A stretch of 64,000 bases of DNA from the NCBI GenBank assembly GCA_023459495.1, contig JAEWTL010000118.1, forward strand, positions 124,001-188,000, read 5' to 3'. The translations under genes and the position numbers were made by a program. Positions 52,011 through 60,693 of the stretch are shown one piece after another. Each line of letters begins with the position of its first letter. Positions within the stretch are counted from its first letter, which is position 1. Origin of the DNA: Bacillota bacterium (GTDB lineage Bacteria; Bacillota; Clostridia; Christensenellales; SZUA-584). The notes beneath the pieces are model-generated. The model searched no databases, was not told the DNA's origin, and was given only the letters and a program-made list of their open reading frames with translations.

Positions 52011-53297
52011 TCAGCCTTCAAAAGCCTGCTCCAAGTCAAACAGGATATCGTCGATATGCTCCGTTCCGATAGACAGGCGGATCGTGTTGGGTTTGATCCC
52101 CGAGTCCAGCAGTTCCTGCTCGTTCATCTGGGAGTGCGTCGTGCTGGCGGGATGGATCACGAGCGACTTGACGTCCGCCACGTTGGCGAGCATTGAGAAC
52201 AGCTTCAGCCGCTCGGTATAGTTTCTGGCATCCTCCGCCGAGCCCTTCAGTTCAAATGTAAAGATGGAGCCCGCACCGTTGAGGAAATAACGGTCATACA
52301 GCGTCTTGTACGGGCTGTCATTCTGCGACGGGTGATTCACGCGTTCCACGCCGGGATGCTCGCGCAAGAAGTCCACTACCTTGAGCGCATTGGAGACGTG
52401 GCGTTCGACGCGCAGCGAGAGCGTCTCCAACCCCTGCAGGAACAGGAAAGCGTTGAACGGACTAAGCGCCGCTCCGGTATCCCTCAGCAGGGTGACGCGG
52501 GCCTTGATGATGTAGGCCAAAGCGCCCGCAGCTTCAGTAAAGCGCGCACCGTGGTAGCTGGGGTCCGGCTCTGTGAGGTAAGAAAAGCGCCCAGAAGCTA
52601 CCCAGTCAAATTTGCCTCCATCCACGATGACGCCTCCGATGGAGGTGCCGTGACCGCCGATGAACTTGGTCGCCGAGTGCACCACGATATCCGCGCCGTG
52701 TTCAATCGGCCGCAGCAGATATGGTGTCGCAAACGTGTTGTCCACGATGACCGGAACGCCATGCCGGTGCGCGGCAGCCGATACTTCCTCGATATCAATA
52801 ATGCTTGAATTGGGGTTGCCCAACGTCTCAAAGAATACGGCTTTTGTATTGGGCTGAATCGCGGCTTCAAAGCTGCCCGGAGCGTCCGGATCGACAAACG
52901 TGACGTCAATTCCGAAATCCTTAAAGGTGTGGGCAAAGAGATTGTATGTACCGCCGTAAAGCGTACTGGCCGAGACGATGTGATCCCCTGCGTGCGCGAT
53001 ATTCTGGATAGCATAGGTCACCGCGGCAGAGCCGCTTGCGAGCGCGAGTGCAGCCGCGCCGCCCTCCAGCGCTGCAATGCGCTTTTCAAACACATCGCTC
53101 GTCGGATTCATGATGCGCGTATAGATGTTGCCGGGCTCGGTCAATCCAAACCGTCCTGCTGCCGAAGCAGCGCTTGGGAACACATACGAGGTTGTCTGGT
53201 AAATGGGCACAGCCCTTGCATCCGTCGCCGGGTCCGGCAACTCTTGCCCTGCATGCACTTGCAGCGTTTCAAACTTCAGGGTTCTTTCTTTCGACAT
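52011..53297 (-). CDS. metY: O-acetylhomoserine sulfhydrylase
   Basis: PLP enzyme of the Cys/Met metabolism family that makes homocysteine from O-acetylhomoserine and sulfide. The 428-residue length and the family sequence TLQVHAGQE at the N-terminus fit MetY rather than the shorter MetB/MetC. The cofactor lysine is Lys211 in [14 protein letters not shown] 53297 has AAAAGGAG upstream; an in-frame extension of 13 codons is not supported. It matches the acetyl-type MetA at 61859-62773, whose product it should use. Confidence 0.93.
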   Translation of the reverse strand: MSKERTLKFETLQVHAGQELPDPATDARAVPIYQTTSYVFPSAASAAGRFGLTEPGNIYTRIMNPTSDVFEKRIAALEGGAAALALASGSAAVTYAIQNIAHAGDHIVSASTLYGGTYNLFAHTFKDFGIDVTFVDPDAPGSFEAAIQPNTKAVFFETLGNPNSSIIDIEEVSAAAHRHGVPVIVDNTFATPYLLRPIEHGADIVVHSATKFIGGHGTSIGGVIVDGGKFDWVASGRFSYLTEPDPSYHGARFTEAAGALAYIIKARVTLLRDTGAALSPFNAFLFLQGLETLSLRVERHVSNALKVVDFLREHPGVERVNHPSQNDSPYKTLYDRYFLNGAGSIFTFELKGSAEDARNYTERLKLFSMLANVADVKSLVIHPASTTHSQMNEQELLDSGIKPNTIRLSIGTEHIDDILFDLEQAFEG

Positions 53298-53387
53298 GGT
53301 TTCATCTCCTTTTGTTATCATATAATTTATATACACTTTGTATGAATTAATTTTACAGATACATCAATGTATCTGCCTTTCCCGGGG
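53298..53387 (-). promoter_or_regulatory. metY upstream region with two inverted repeats
   Basis: Minus strand: AGATACAT-TG-ATGTATCT (perfect) just after the Rrf2 gene, then ATACA-AAG-TGTAT in an A/T-rich stretch with a possible TTCATA-18-TATGAT promoter. The second repeat may be a regulator site, perhaps for an Rrf2 protein. Assignment is tentative. Confidence 0.45.
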
Positions 53388-53807
53388 TCATGTCATGCTT
53401 CTTTGCTTTTCTGCAAGGTCAGCTAAAGTGACGCTGTCCACCACACGGTTGACAGCCTCGTTGATCTGCTTCCAGACATCCAGAGTCGCGCAGGCTCCGC
53501 TTCGCGGGCATTGATTCACATCGTCCTCCATACAGGACACCGGCACGAGATTCCCTTCGATGGTCCGCAGGATCATACCGACCGTGTATTCCTTTGCAGG
53601 CCTTGCTAGCCGGTATCCGCCCTGAGCACCGCGCGCGCTTTTGACATACCCTGCGCGATTGAGCATCGTAATGATCTGCTCCAGATACTTTTCCGAGATC
53701 TCCTGATGCCCTGCTATGCTTTTGATTGCAACATACTCTTCAGGTTCCGCCATAGCCAAATCGAGCATCAATCGCAGCGCGTAGCGTCCTCGGGTTGAAA
53801 TTTTCAT
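53388..53807 (-). CDS. Rrf2-family regulator with cysteine cluster
   Basis: A 139-residue winged-helix protein starting KISTRGRYALRLMLDLA, with recognition helix SEKYLEQIITMLN and wing SARGAQGGYRL. Three cysteines spaced C-x7-C-x5-C (CMEDDVNQCPRSGAC) suggest an IscR-like [2Fe-2S] site. It lies between tcdA and metY on the same strand. It is a paralogue of the iscR-like gene at 32095-32547, and may tie sulfur amino-acid genes to cluster status; the targets are unknown. Confidence 0.88.
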   Translation of the reverse strand: MKISTRGRYALRLMLDLAMAEPEEYVAIKSIAGHQEISEKYLEQIITMLNRAGYVKSARGAQGGYRLARPAKEYTVGMILRTIEGNLVPVSCMEDDVNQCPRSGACATLDVWKQINEAVNRVVDSVTLADLAEKQRSMT

Positions 53808-53837
53808 CCGATCACCATCCTGTTTACATCACATTTA

Positions 53838-54566
53838 TCAAGCCGGGCTTCTGTGGATGCCCGCCAAATCTTTAATTACTTCCGACGCAAGTATCAATCC
53901 TGCAACCGAGGGAACGAACGCGATACTCCCCGGAATCTGCCGACGGCCCATAGGTGCGGTTTCATCTTCAGACGCCAGCGGAGTGACGGGCTCCTCGCGG
54001 GAATAAACCACCTTCAGCGACTCAATCCTCCGTTTTCTAAGCTCCCGGCGCATCACCTTGGCAAGCGGACACACGCTCGTTTTGTAGATATCCGCCACCT
54101 CAAACCGCGCGGGGTCAAGCTTGTTGCCAGCTCCCATGCTGCTGATGACGGGAACATCCGCTCTTTTTGCTTCCTCAATCAGCGTCAGCTTAGAAGAGAC
54201 CGTATCGATCGCGTCCACGATATAGTCAAAGCGCTTCAGGTCAAACTCCGGCGCGTTGTCCGCAGTATAGAAGCACGCGTACGTCTCCACTATGCAGTCC
54301 GGGTTAATATCCCGGATGCGCTGCCGCATGACCTCCACCTTCTTCTGACCAATCGTGCTGTTCAGTGCAATGAGCTGACGGTTGAGGTTGGTCAGGCATA
54401 CCTCGTCGTTGTCGAACAGCGTCATGGCTCCGATCCCACAGCGTGCGATGGCTTCAGCTGCAAAGGAACCCACCCCACCGATACCAAATATCGCCACCCG
54501 GCAATGCGAAAGCCTTTCCATCGCCTCCGGCCCAAGCAGCAGCTCCGTTCGCGAAAATGCATTCAT
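53838..54566 (-). CDS. tcdA: tRNA threonylcarbamoyladenosine dehydratase
   Basis: E1-like enzyme of the ThiF/MoeB fold (242 aa) that cyclises t6A37 of tRNA to ct6A using ATP. Visible are the nucleotide loop GIGGVGSFAAEAIARCGIG near 28, LTNLNRQLIAL, VDAIDTVSSKLTLIE and the C-terminal GSIAFVPSVAGLILASEVI. CsdL/TcdA length and sequence fit better than ThiF or MoeB. The SD before ATG 54566 is weak. It precedes the cysteine-cluster Rrf2 gene by 30 bases. Confidence 0.9.
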   Translation of the reverse strand: MNAFSRTELLLGPEAMERLSHCRVAIFGIGGVGSFAAEAIARCGIGAMTLFDNDEVCLTNLNRQLIALNSTIGQKKVEVMRQRIRDINPDCIVETYACFYTADNAPEFDLKRFDYIVDAIDTVSSKLTLIEEAKRADVPVISSMGAGNKLDPARFEVADIYKTSVCPLAKVMRRELRKRRIESLKVVYSREEPVTPLASEDETAPMGRRQIPGSIAFVPSVAGLILASEVIKDLAGIHRSPA

Positions 54567-54756
54567 CGCTGCACCACAGCCGTCGCTTCAAAAAATCGGA
54601 CCCGCGGCGATTTGTCAGTTTGAATCTGTTTTGTCACAGACTGTTCTCCATTTAATATCTGCTCAATTCATATAGAGTTAGTTTTATTCATCGTAATGTG
54701 CCGTCGGGTAATTGTCAATAGCTGCCGAGGCTCAATGCCACTTCTGTGGCTTCAGA

Positions 54757-55689
54757 CTATTCCGCAAACAGTGGCGTGGAAAGGTAGCGCTCACCTGTAT
54801 CCGGCATGATTACGACGATCGTCTTCCCTTCGTTTTCAGGGCGTTTGGCCAGCTCCGCAGCCACCCAGGCCGCCGCGCCGGAGGATATGCCCACCAGCAT
54901 CCCTTCCACCCGCGCAATTTCCCGGCCCGTCTCAAAGGCGTCCTCATTCTTCACCCCGATGATCTCATCGTAGACATTTGTGTTAAGCACCTGCGGTACA
55001 AACCCCGCCCCGATGCCCTGTATCTTATGCGGCCCCGGCTTGCCCCCCAGCAGCACCGGCGAGTCCGCAGGTTCCACCACCACGATCTTGATATTCGGAT
55101 TCTTTGACTTCAGGTACTCGCCCACGCCTGTCACGGTTCCGCCCGTACCCGCCCCGGCGACGAATATATCGACCTTGCCATCCGTATCCTCCCAGATCTC
55201 CGGACCGGTCGTCGCCCGGTGAATAGCCGGGTTTGCGGGATTGACAAACTGCCCGGGTATAAACGAATCCGGTATTTCTTTTGCCAGTTCCTCCGCCTTT
55301 TCAATCGCACCTTTCATGCCCTTTGCGCCTTCTGTAAGTACCAGCTCCGCGCCGTAGGCCTTGAGCAGCTGGCGGCGTTCCATGCTCATCGTTTCCGGCA
55401 TGGTCAGGATGATGCGATATCCCCTCGCTGCGGCCACCGACGCCAGTCCGATGCCTGTGTTGCCGCTCGTCGGCTCGATGATGACGCTGCCTGCTTTCAA
55501 TACTCCGCGTTTCTCCGCGTCGTCAATCATCGCTTTCGCAATCCTGTCCTTCACGCTGCCTGCCGGATTAAAATATTCCAACTTGCCGAGAATCGTCGCT
55601 TTGAGGTCATGCTTTTTCTCATAACCGGAAAGCTCCAGCAGCGGCGTCTTACCAATCAGTTCCGTCAGACTTTTATATATCCTTGCCAT
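54757..55689 (-). CDS. cysK: Cysteine synthase (O-acetylserine sulfhydrylase)
   Basis: PLP enzyme (310 aa) making cysteine from O-acetylserine and sulfide. The cofactor lysine is Lys47 in [11 protein letters not shown], with the phosphate loop [10 protein letters not shown] near 177 and the substrate loop [10 protein letters not shown] near 74. ATG 55689 follows AAGGAGG; an in-frame start nine codons upstream is poorer. It is transcribed away from a cysteine-free Rrf2 gene, the arrangement expected if CysK and a CymR-like regulator cooperate. No serine acetyltransferase gene is nearby. Confidence 0.95.
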   Translation of the reverse strand: MARIYKSLTELIGKTPLLELSGYEKKHDLKATILGKLEYFNPAGSVKDRIAKAMIDDAEKRGVLKAGSVIIEPTSGNTGIGLASVAAARGYRIILTMPETMSMERRQLLKAYGAELVLTEGAKGMKGAIEKAEELAKEIPDSFIPGQFVNPANPAIHRATTGPEIWEDTDGKVDIFVAGAGTGGTVTGVGEYLKSKNPNIKIVVVEPADSPVLLGGKPGPHKIQGIGAGFVPQVLNTNVYDEIIGVKNEDAFETGREIARVEGMLVGISSGAAAWVAAELAKRPENEGKTIVVIMPDTGERYLSTPLFAE

Positions 55690-55716
55690 TGCAGTTGCCT
55701 CCTTAATATAATTCAT

Positions 55717-55811
55717 ATATGTTTTATATGTTTTAATATAAGCGAATGTTCCCGGTTTGTCAATAGCCTCGTTAACTTTATTTTAATACTGATATGTTTA
55801 GTATGTTAAAT
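55717..55811. repeat. Duplicated ATATGTTT-TATGTT motif in the cysK / Rrf2 intergenic region
   Basis: Two related A/T-rich copies of ATATGTTTWRTATGTTWWAA: one at 55717-55736 within the cysK leader, one at 55792-55810 just before the -35 of the Rrf2 gene. Their placement at both promoters suggests operator sites for the Rrf2 protein. Confidence 0.6.
55735..55763 (-). promoter_or_regulatory. cysK promoter
   Basis: Minus-strand TTGACA (55758-55763), 17 bases, TATATT (55735-55740). The -10 borders the first copy of the repeated motif. Confidence 0.85.
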
Positions 55812-55839
55812 TGACAACGCCGCGATATTTTCATAATAT
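55811..55839 (+). promoter_or_regulatory. Promoter of the Rrf2/CymR-like gene
   Basis: TTGACA (55811-55816), 17 bases, TAATAT (55834-55839), directly after the second copy of the repeated motif. Confidence 0.85.
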
Positions 55840-55868
55840 AGAGGTAATGTTTGAGTAAGAGGTTTGAT

Positions 55869-56315
55869 ATGAGAATATCCGCAAAGGGGCGCTATGCGCT
55901 CGCAGCCATGGTGGATATGGCGCAATACCACAAAAGCGGCGATTCAGTAACGCTGGTCAGCATATCAGAAAGGCTGGGCATATCCAAGATCTATCTGGAG
56001 CAGGTCTTTTCGCTGCTGAAGCGTGCCGGGCTGGTGACTTCCGTCAAGGGAGCAGCGGGCGGCTATCTGCTCTCGCGAAAGCCGGAAGATATCACTGCGC
56101 TGGATGTATTATCCGCCGTGGAGCTGTCGCTGTTTGAAGAGGCTGGATCTGCCGTGGAAGCAAAAGCGCCCGAAATCGACGCCGCGATGCAGCGCCTTGC
56201 GTTCATCCCCATGGACGATGCCGTCAAAACGGCCCTAAGCAAGGTAACGCTGCCTGACCTGCTGCAGGAAGCCGCCCGAAGCAAGGCTGACCAGAGCTAC
56301 ATGTTCTTTATTTAG
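55869..56315 (+). CDS. Rrf2-family regulator without cysteines (CymR-like)
   Basis: A 148-residue winged-helix protein starting RISAKGRYALAAMVDMA, with helix ISKIYLEQVFSLLK and wing SVKGAAGGYLLS. It contains no cysteine at all, so it cannot carry an Fe-S cluster, unlike the two other Rrf2 proteins of this window. In Bacillus and Staphylococcus the cysteine-free CymR represses sulfur genes in complex with CysK. The divergent cysK gene here supports the same role. ATG 55869 follows AAGAGG; a TTG at 55851 is rejected. patB follows by 47 bases on the same strand. Confidence 0.87.
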   Translation: MRISAKGRYALAAMVDMAQYHKSGDSVTLVSISERLGISKIYLEQVFSLLKRAGLVTSVKGAAGGYLLSRKPEDITALDVLSAVELSLFEEAGSAVEAKAPEIDAAMQRLAFIPMDDAVKTALSKVTLPDLLQEAARSKADQSYMFFI

Positions 56316-56362
56316 CTGCCCAGACATTTCATCTGAGATAAAATTGCATGCCGGAGGACAAC

Positions 56363-57529
56363 ATGACAGACTTCAACGAGATAATCCCGCGCTCCAATAC
56401 CAATTCGATCAAATACGATCCCGCACGCCGCAGCATGCCGGAGGATCTGCTCCCGCTTTGGGTGGCTGATATGGATTTTCGCACGCCCTCCTGCGTCATG
56501 GATGCACTGATCGAAAAATGCCGCCACGGCATATTCGGTTACAGCGACAGTGGCAAGGCGTATTTCAATACACTGCAAAGCTGGTTCTCACGGCGGTTCA
56601 ATTGGCAGGTGCAGCCCGAATGGCTCGTCAAAACGCCGGGCATCGTGTTCGCCGTCTGTACCGCCATCCGGTCGCTGACCTGTGAAGGTGACGCGGTGCT
56701 GATCCAGCCGCCTGTCTACTACCCGTTTGCCGCGGGCGTACGCGCCAATAACCGGCGCCTCGTGACCAATGAACTGGTATATGACGGCGACGGCTATACC
56801 ATCGACTTTGAGGATTTTGAGCAAAAGATTATAGACAATAGCGTAAAGCTTTTTATACTCTGCAGCCCGCACAACCCGGTCGGACGCGTCTGGACGCGCG
56901 ACGAACTCACGCACATGGGCGATATCTGCCTGCGCCATGGCGTCATCGTGGTGGCGGATGAAATTCACGCGGATTTTGTTTATCCGGGCCATGAACACTT
57001 TGTCTTTACAGCACTGAAGCCGGAATTTGCCGATATCGCGGTAACCTGTACCGCGCCCTCTAAAACCTTCAACCTTGCGGGCCTGCAGGTGTCCAACATT
57101 TTCATTGCCAGCAATGTTCTGCGCGACCGATTTAAAGAAGATCTCAAACGGTGTGGGGCCGGCTTGGTGAATGTCATGGGTCTCGTTGCATGCCAAGCAG
57201 CTTATGAAGGTGGTGAAGCGTGGCTGGAGGAGCTTAAAGTTTACCTGACCGAGAATCTTGCCTTTTTGCGCGAGTTCGTTGCCGCGCACATCCCGGGCGT
57301 CCGGTTGGTGGAGCCGCAGGGCACCTACCTTGTCTGGCTTGATTTCGGTGGGTTGAGCTTAAGTGTCGATGCGCTCGATGACCTTATCGTACGCAAAGCG
57401 AAGCTATGGCTGGATGCAGGTACGATGTTCGGGCAAGGCGGCGACGGGTTTCAGCGTATCAATATTGCCTGCCCCCGGGCAGTGCTGAAAAAGGCGCTGG
57501 AGCAGTTGGAGCAGGCAGTTTCACAGTAG
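56363..57529 (+). CDS. patB: PatB/MalY-type cystathionine beta-lyase
   Basis: A 388-residue class I/II PLP aminotransferase-fold enzyme. The N-terminal LPLWVADMDFRTP, SPHNPVGRVW, ADEIHADF and the cofactor lysine Lys234 (TAPSKTFNLAGLQ) identify the PatB/MalY subgroup, which cleaves cystathionine or cysteine to thiol, pyruvate and ammonia. ATG 56363 is chosen because GGAGG stands five bases upstream; an ATG at 56348 precedes this SD. Co-transcription with the CymR-like gene is likely. A MalY-like regulatory role cannot be excluded. Confidence 0.9.
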   Translation: MTDFNEIIPRSNTNSIKYDPARRSMPEDLLPLWVADMDFRTPSCVMDALIEKCRHGIFGYSDSGKAYFNTLQSWFSRRFNWQVQPEWLVKTPGIVFAVCTAIRSLTCEGDAVLIQPPVYYPFAAGVRANNRRLVTNELVYDGDGYTIDFEDFEQKIIDNSVKLFILCSPHNPVGRVWTRDELTHMGDICLRHGVIVVADEIHADFVYPGHEHFVFTALKPEFADIAVTCTAPSKTFNLAGLQVSNIFIASNVLRDRFKEDLKRCGAGLVNVMGLVACQAAYEGGEAWLEELKVYLTENLAFLREFVAAHIPGVRLVEPQGTYLVWLDFGGLSLSVDALDDLIVRKAKLWLDAGTMFGQGGDGFQRINIACPRAVLKKALEQLEQAVSQ

Positions 57530-57531
57530 GA

Positions 57532-58428
57532 TTAAACGCGCAATGATATCAGATCTTCCACAGGACCGATTTTCAGATTTCGACCAATAAATGCGAGACT
57601 TAATTCCCGGCAGAGGGCAGTCTGTTGGAGCACTGCGTCTCCCTGGGCGATGTTGAGTATGTGCGGCACTCCTGCAATCCGTATAAAGCCTTTTACACGC
57701 AGCACGCAGCCGCACTCACCCGATACGATTGATCGGATCAGCCGATTCGCTGTATCGCGGCTCATATCATCTTTCACCTGAAGCGTTACCGCATCCATAT
57801 GAGCGTGGCAGTGTCCTAGCGAAACATCCAGTTCTCTGCCTTCAGGGGTCAGCACCGCATCAATGAAGCCTTCATCATCCCACAGCTGTGCAACAATTGC
57901 AGCATTGGGATTCATGTTTCTCAAATCGCAGGCAATTTCCACCCTGTCACCATGAAAGCGTTCAAGCTTGCTGACCACCAGAACCGACGCATTCCTGATC
58001 TGATTTGCGATGAAACTGCCCTCGGCGGGACCGCCGTTTTTATAATTAATACTGTCTATGACGACAACCGCGCGCCGGATGCGGCACCGCCCGCGCAGCT
58101 GTTCATCACGGAGTACATCCTCAAACTGGTCAAACACGAACAGTCCCGACGTTTCAAACAAGATGCGGGCAGGCTTAAATTCTTGTACAACTTCCCGAAG
58201 CGTTGCCGTCAATTCGCCCTTCAATGTGCAGCAGACGCATCCGCCCTTCAACGGAATCGCTTCGAAGCCTGCGCTGCGTACCAGCTCCGCGTCAACGCCC
58301 GTCTGGCCGAACTCATTGACAACATAAACCGTACGCTCGCCGTCTGCCGCATAACGGCTAAGCAACATATTTGCTAGAGTAGTCTTCCCCGCCCCAAGAA
58401 AGCCGGTAATCACATCGATCTCAATCAT
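57532..58428 (-). CDS. CobW/COG0523-family G3E GTPase
   Basis: A 298-residue P-loop GTPase with Walker A GFLGAGKTTLA near 8, the metal-binding GCVCCTLKG near 60 (CxCC), Walker B FETSGLF, the specificity motif SKLE, and a C-terminal CobW-type domain. COG0523 proteins are metallochaperones for zinc, cobalt or nickel sites. It lies 44 bases behind a corrinoid protein gene and a zinc-dependent methyltransferase gene, so metal or corrinoid delivery to these is a reasonable inference. ATG 58428 lacks a clear SD; the longer TTG start at 58440 is also weak. Confidence 0.88.
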   Translation of the reverse strand: MIEIDVITGFLGAGKTTLANMLLSRYAADGERTVYVVNEFGQTGVDAELVRSAGFEAIPLKGGCVCCTLKGELTATLREVVQEFKPARILFETSGLFVFDQFEDVLRDEQLRGRCRIRRAVVVIDSINYKNGGPAEGSFIANQIRNASVLVVSKLERFHGDRVEIACDLRNMNPNAAIVAQLWDDEGFIDAVLTPEGRELDVSLGHCHAHMDAVTLQVKDDMSRDTANRLIRSIVSGECGCVLRVKGFIRIAGVPHILNIAQGDAVLQQTALCRELSLAFIGRNLKIGPVEDLISLRV

Positions 58429-58472
58429 AGCATTCAACAAATACTTTAAGCATCACCAGTACTGCATATTCG

Positions 58473-59105
58473 TCAGGCAATAAACGTTTTGGCAACTTCG
58501 GCGCAGCTCGCTGCATCAGACGTATATGCGTCTGCACCGATGCTGTCACAGAAACTCTGTGTAATAGGTGCGCCGCCTACCATCACTTTAACGCTCTCGC
58601 GGAGTCCGGCTTCCTTCAATGCCTTGATCACGTCTCCCTGGGCGGCCATAGTGGTCGTAAGCAGCGCGGACAGCGCCAGGATGTTCGGCTTGTGCTTCTG
58701 TATGGCATCTACGATTATTGCATCAGGCACATCCGTGCCAAGATCAATCACTTCAAAGCCCGCTCCGACCAGCATCATCTTAACCAGATTCTTCCCAATA
58801 TCGTGCAGGTCACCCTTTACGGTTGCGAGGACCACCTTACCAATCGGCTCCACACCGGCTTCGATAAGATAGGGCTTCAGGAGTTCGAGCCCTCTGTTCA
58901 GCGCCCGCGCTGCAATAAGCACTTCCGGCACATATACTTCATTGTTCTTGAATCGAACGCCCAATTTCCCCATGCCGTCAAGCAGACCGTCATTAAGGAT
59001 ATCCTGTGCGGATACGCCTGAGTTCAACGCTTCCTGAATCTCCTTCTGTACCAGATCCGATTTGCCGATTTGTACATAATCCGAAATATGTTGCAAGTAT
59101 GACAT
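58473..59105 (-). CDS. Methyltransferase cognate corrinoid protein (MtaC/MtbC-like)
   Basis: A 210-residue cobalamin-carrying protein: N-terminal four-helix cap (about 5-85) and the B12 domain with GDLHDIGKN (lower-ligand His101), LGTDVP and the VMVGGAPIT strand. It should shuttle a methyl group from the methyltransferase encoded directly upstream. ATG 59105 has AAAGGA upstream and is 15 bases after the mtaB-like stop. It belongs to the small stand-alone corrinoid proteins of methanol or methylamine systems, not to MetH. Confidence 0.92.
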   Translation of the reverse strand: MSYLQHISDYVQIGKSDLVQKEIQEALNSGVSAQDILNDGLLDGMGKLGVRFKNNEVYVPEVLIAARALNRGLELLKPYLIEAGVEPIGKVVLATVKGDLHDIGKNLVKMMLVGAGFEVIDLGTDVPDAIIVDAIQKHKPNILALSALLTTTMAAQGDVIKALKEAGLRESVKVMVGGAPITQSFCDSIGADAYTSDAASCAEVAKTFIA

Positions 59106-59120
59106 CTTAAAATCCTTTCA

Positions 59121-60500
59121 TTATAAATTCATATCGTATAGTTCAGGCCGGAGCTTATCGCACTGCGGGATCATCTGCTCCGTCAGCGTCTGTGCATCTG
59201 ACGGCAATGCGTCCACCTCTCCGGCGATACGATCCAGCCATACGAGTTCCTTATCGTTCAGTTCCAATTCCCCCGCTTCGTGGGCTGATCTAATCTTTGC
59301 CAGCGCCAGCTCCGCCGCCTTCCTCGTCCGGTTGTAATACCCCTCTTCTTTTACAACCTCTCTGGATATATCCAGGACAACGTCCGGCCTCAATACATAG
59401 GCTTGGGGATCAAAGTGGCTGTCGGAATCTGCAAGAATGTCCCGCATCAACAGCGCTGTGTCTTCTCCACGCTGGGAAGCCGTATTCATCAGGCGGCAGT
59501 CATATACGAGTTGTTCAAACGATACCGTCGGCGCCATACCGCCCAGCAGCTTGATGTTCTGGATTGACTCGTTGCTCCACAGATCAGCGAGGCATGCAGC
59601 CACATTTCCTACCGGGCTAAGATGCGCACACGCGCTCGTTCGTCCTTCCATTGCAATCGGCGTCCCCGTAATCGCCTTTACATATACGCCTTCATAACCA
59701 CAGTCCTTATGTGGCCCGCGCGCGCCGCATTCTATTGCCACAAGGCTGCGAACTGCGGTCATAACGCGCACTGTCGCCGCAAAAACCCTGGGCACATAAT
59801 TCTTTTCGGCGAGCACCATAGCGGTGTTGGCAAATCCGCAGGCGGTATCCCCGGCTGCAACCGTGCCTGTTCGATCCGCAATGGATACAATCTCGGTCCA
59901 AAGCTTATTCATATCCGTACAGCCAAGCACTGATAGCGCAAACACTGACTTGGCAATATCGCAGTACATAATTGCCTCGTCATGTACCTCCTTGCCGCCA
60001 ACGGATTCTATCGCCAGAAAATCGGCGCCGGACTTCGCACAGCCTTCGAATGTTTCAAGCATTCTATCCCAGTGGTAACCGCGCCACATGTGCTTCAGGT
60101 CCCTGCCCTCGCGAATGTCGTTGGGCGTGATGCGCACAGCACTCCTTACCCCGAACTTTTCTGCGTATTCCTTCACGATATCGACCACAACTCTGCAAAC
60201 CTCTATTCCCCACGAGGGTTCAAAAGTCATAGGCGGGAGCGTCTCAATCTCCGCGACAAACCCCGGACAATGCAATTCTTTTGCGCGTTCACAGATACCC
60301 GTAATGATCTCCCTGTAGTTGCGAATCACCTCAGGCATCGTACTTGAGTCGATCGTCATCGTAGGCAGCGTGAAGTTGACCTCCGGGTACAGCACTCCTC
60401 CGCCAATTGACATTCCGTTTTTAAGCGTGACAGGATATTTGGCGCGCCCATAAACAAAATTTTTCAAATTCTGATACGCTGTAGCTTTAAAGTCAGGCAT
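59121..60500 (-). CDS. mtaB: Methanol:corrinoid methyltransferase-like protein (MtaB family)
   Basis: A 459-residue zinc methyltransferase resembling MtaB of Methanosarcina in length and sequence. The positions Glu165 (AIESVGG), Cys221 (DTACGFAN) and Cys267 (HKDCGYEG) coincide with the zinc ligands Glu164, Cys220 and Cys269 of the M. barkeri enzyme. The likely reaction is methyl transfer from methanol to the Co(I) corrinoid protein encoded next. ATG 60500 follows GAAAGGAG. No MtaA-type second methyltransferase is in the window. Other methylated substrates are possible within the family. Confidence 0.87.
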   Translation of the reverse strand: MPDFKATAYQNLKNFVYGRAKYPVTLKNGMSIGGGVLYPEVNFTLPTMTIDSSTMPEVIRNYREIITGICERAKELHCPGFVAEIETLPPMTFEPSWGIEVCRVVVDIVKEYAEKFGVRSAVRITPNDIREGRDLKHMWRGYHWDRMLETFEGCAKSGADFLAIESVGGKEVHDEAIMYCDIAKSVFALSVLGCTDMNKLWTEIVSIADRTGTVAAGDTACGFANTAMVLAEKNYVPRVFAATVRVMTAVRSLVAIECGARGPHKDCGYEGVYVKAITGTPIAMEGRTSACAHLSPVGNVAACLADLWSNESIQNIKLLGGMAPTVSFEQLVYDCRLMNTASQRGEDTALLMRDILADSDSHFDPQAYVLRPDVVLDISREVVKEEGYYNRTRKAAELALAKIRSAHEAGELELNDKELVWLDRIAGEVDALPSDAQTLTEQMIPQCDKLRPELYDMNL

Positions 60501-60693
60501 ATACGGCTCCTTTCATACTTATCCTATGTGTTTAGTATACTTTAAAAAAATGCTGGCATCTTGAAGAATTTTTTGAATTATTGAATTATTATTTTGAAAA
60601 ATTAAAGTCTATTTATTTATTGGCGTACCAATTTAAGATGTTTATGTTCATACTCTTTTGATATAATGGCATATACGGTTTGGGAGGAAGCAG

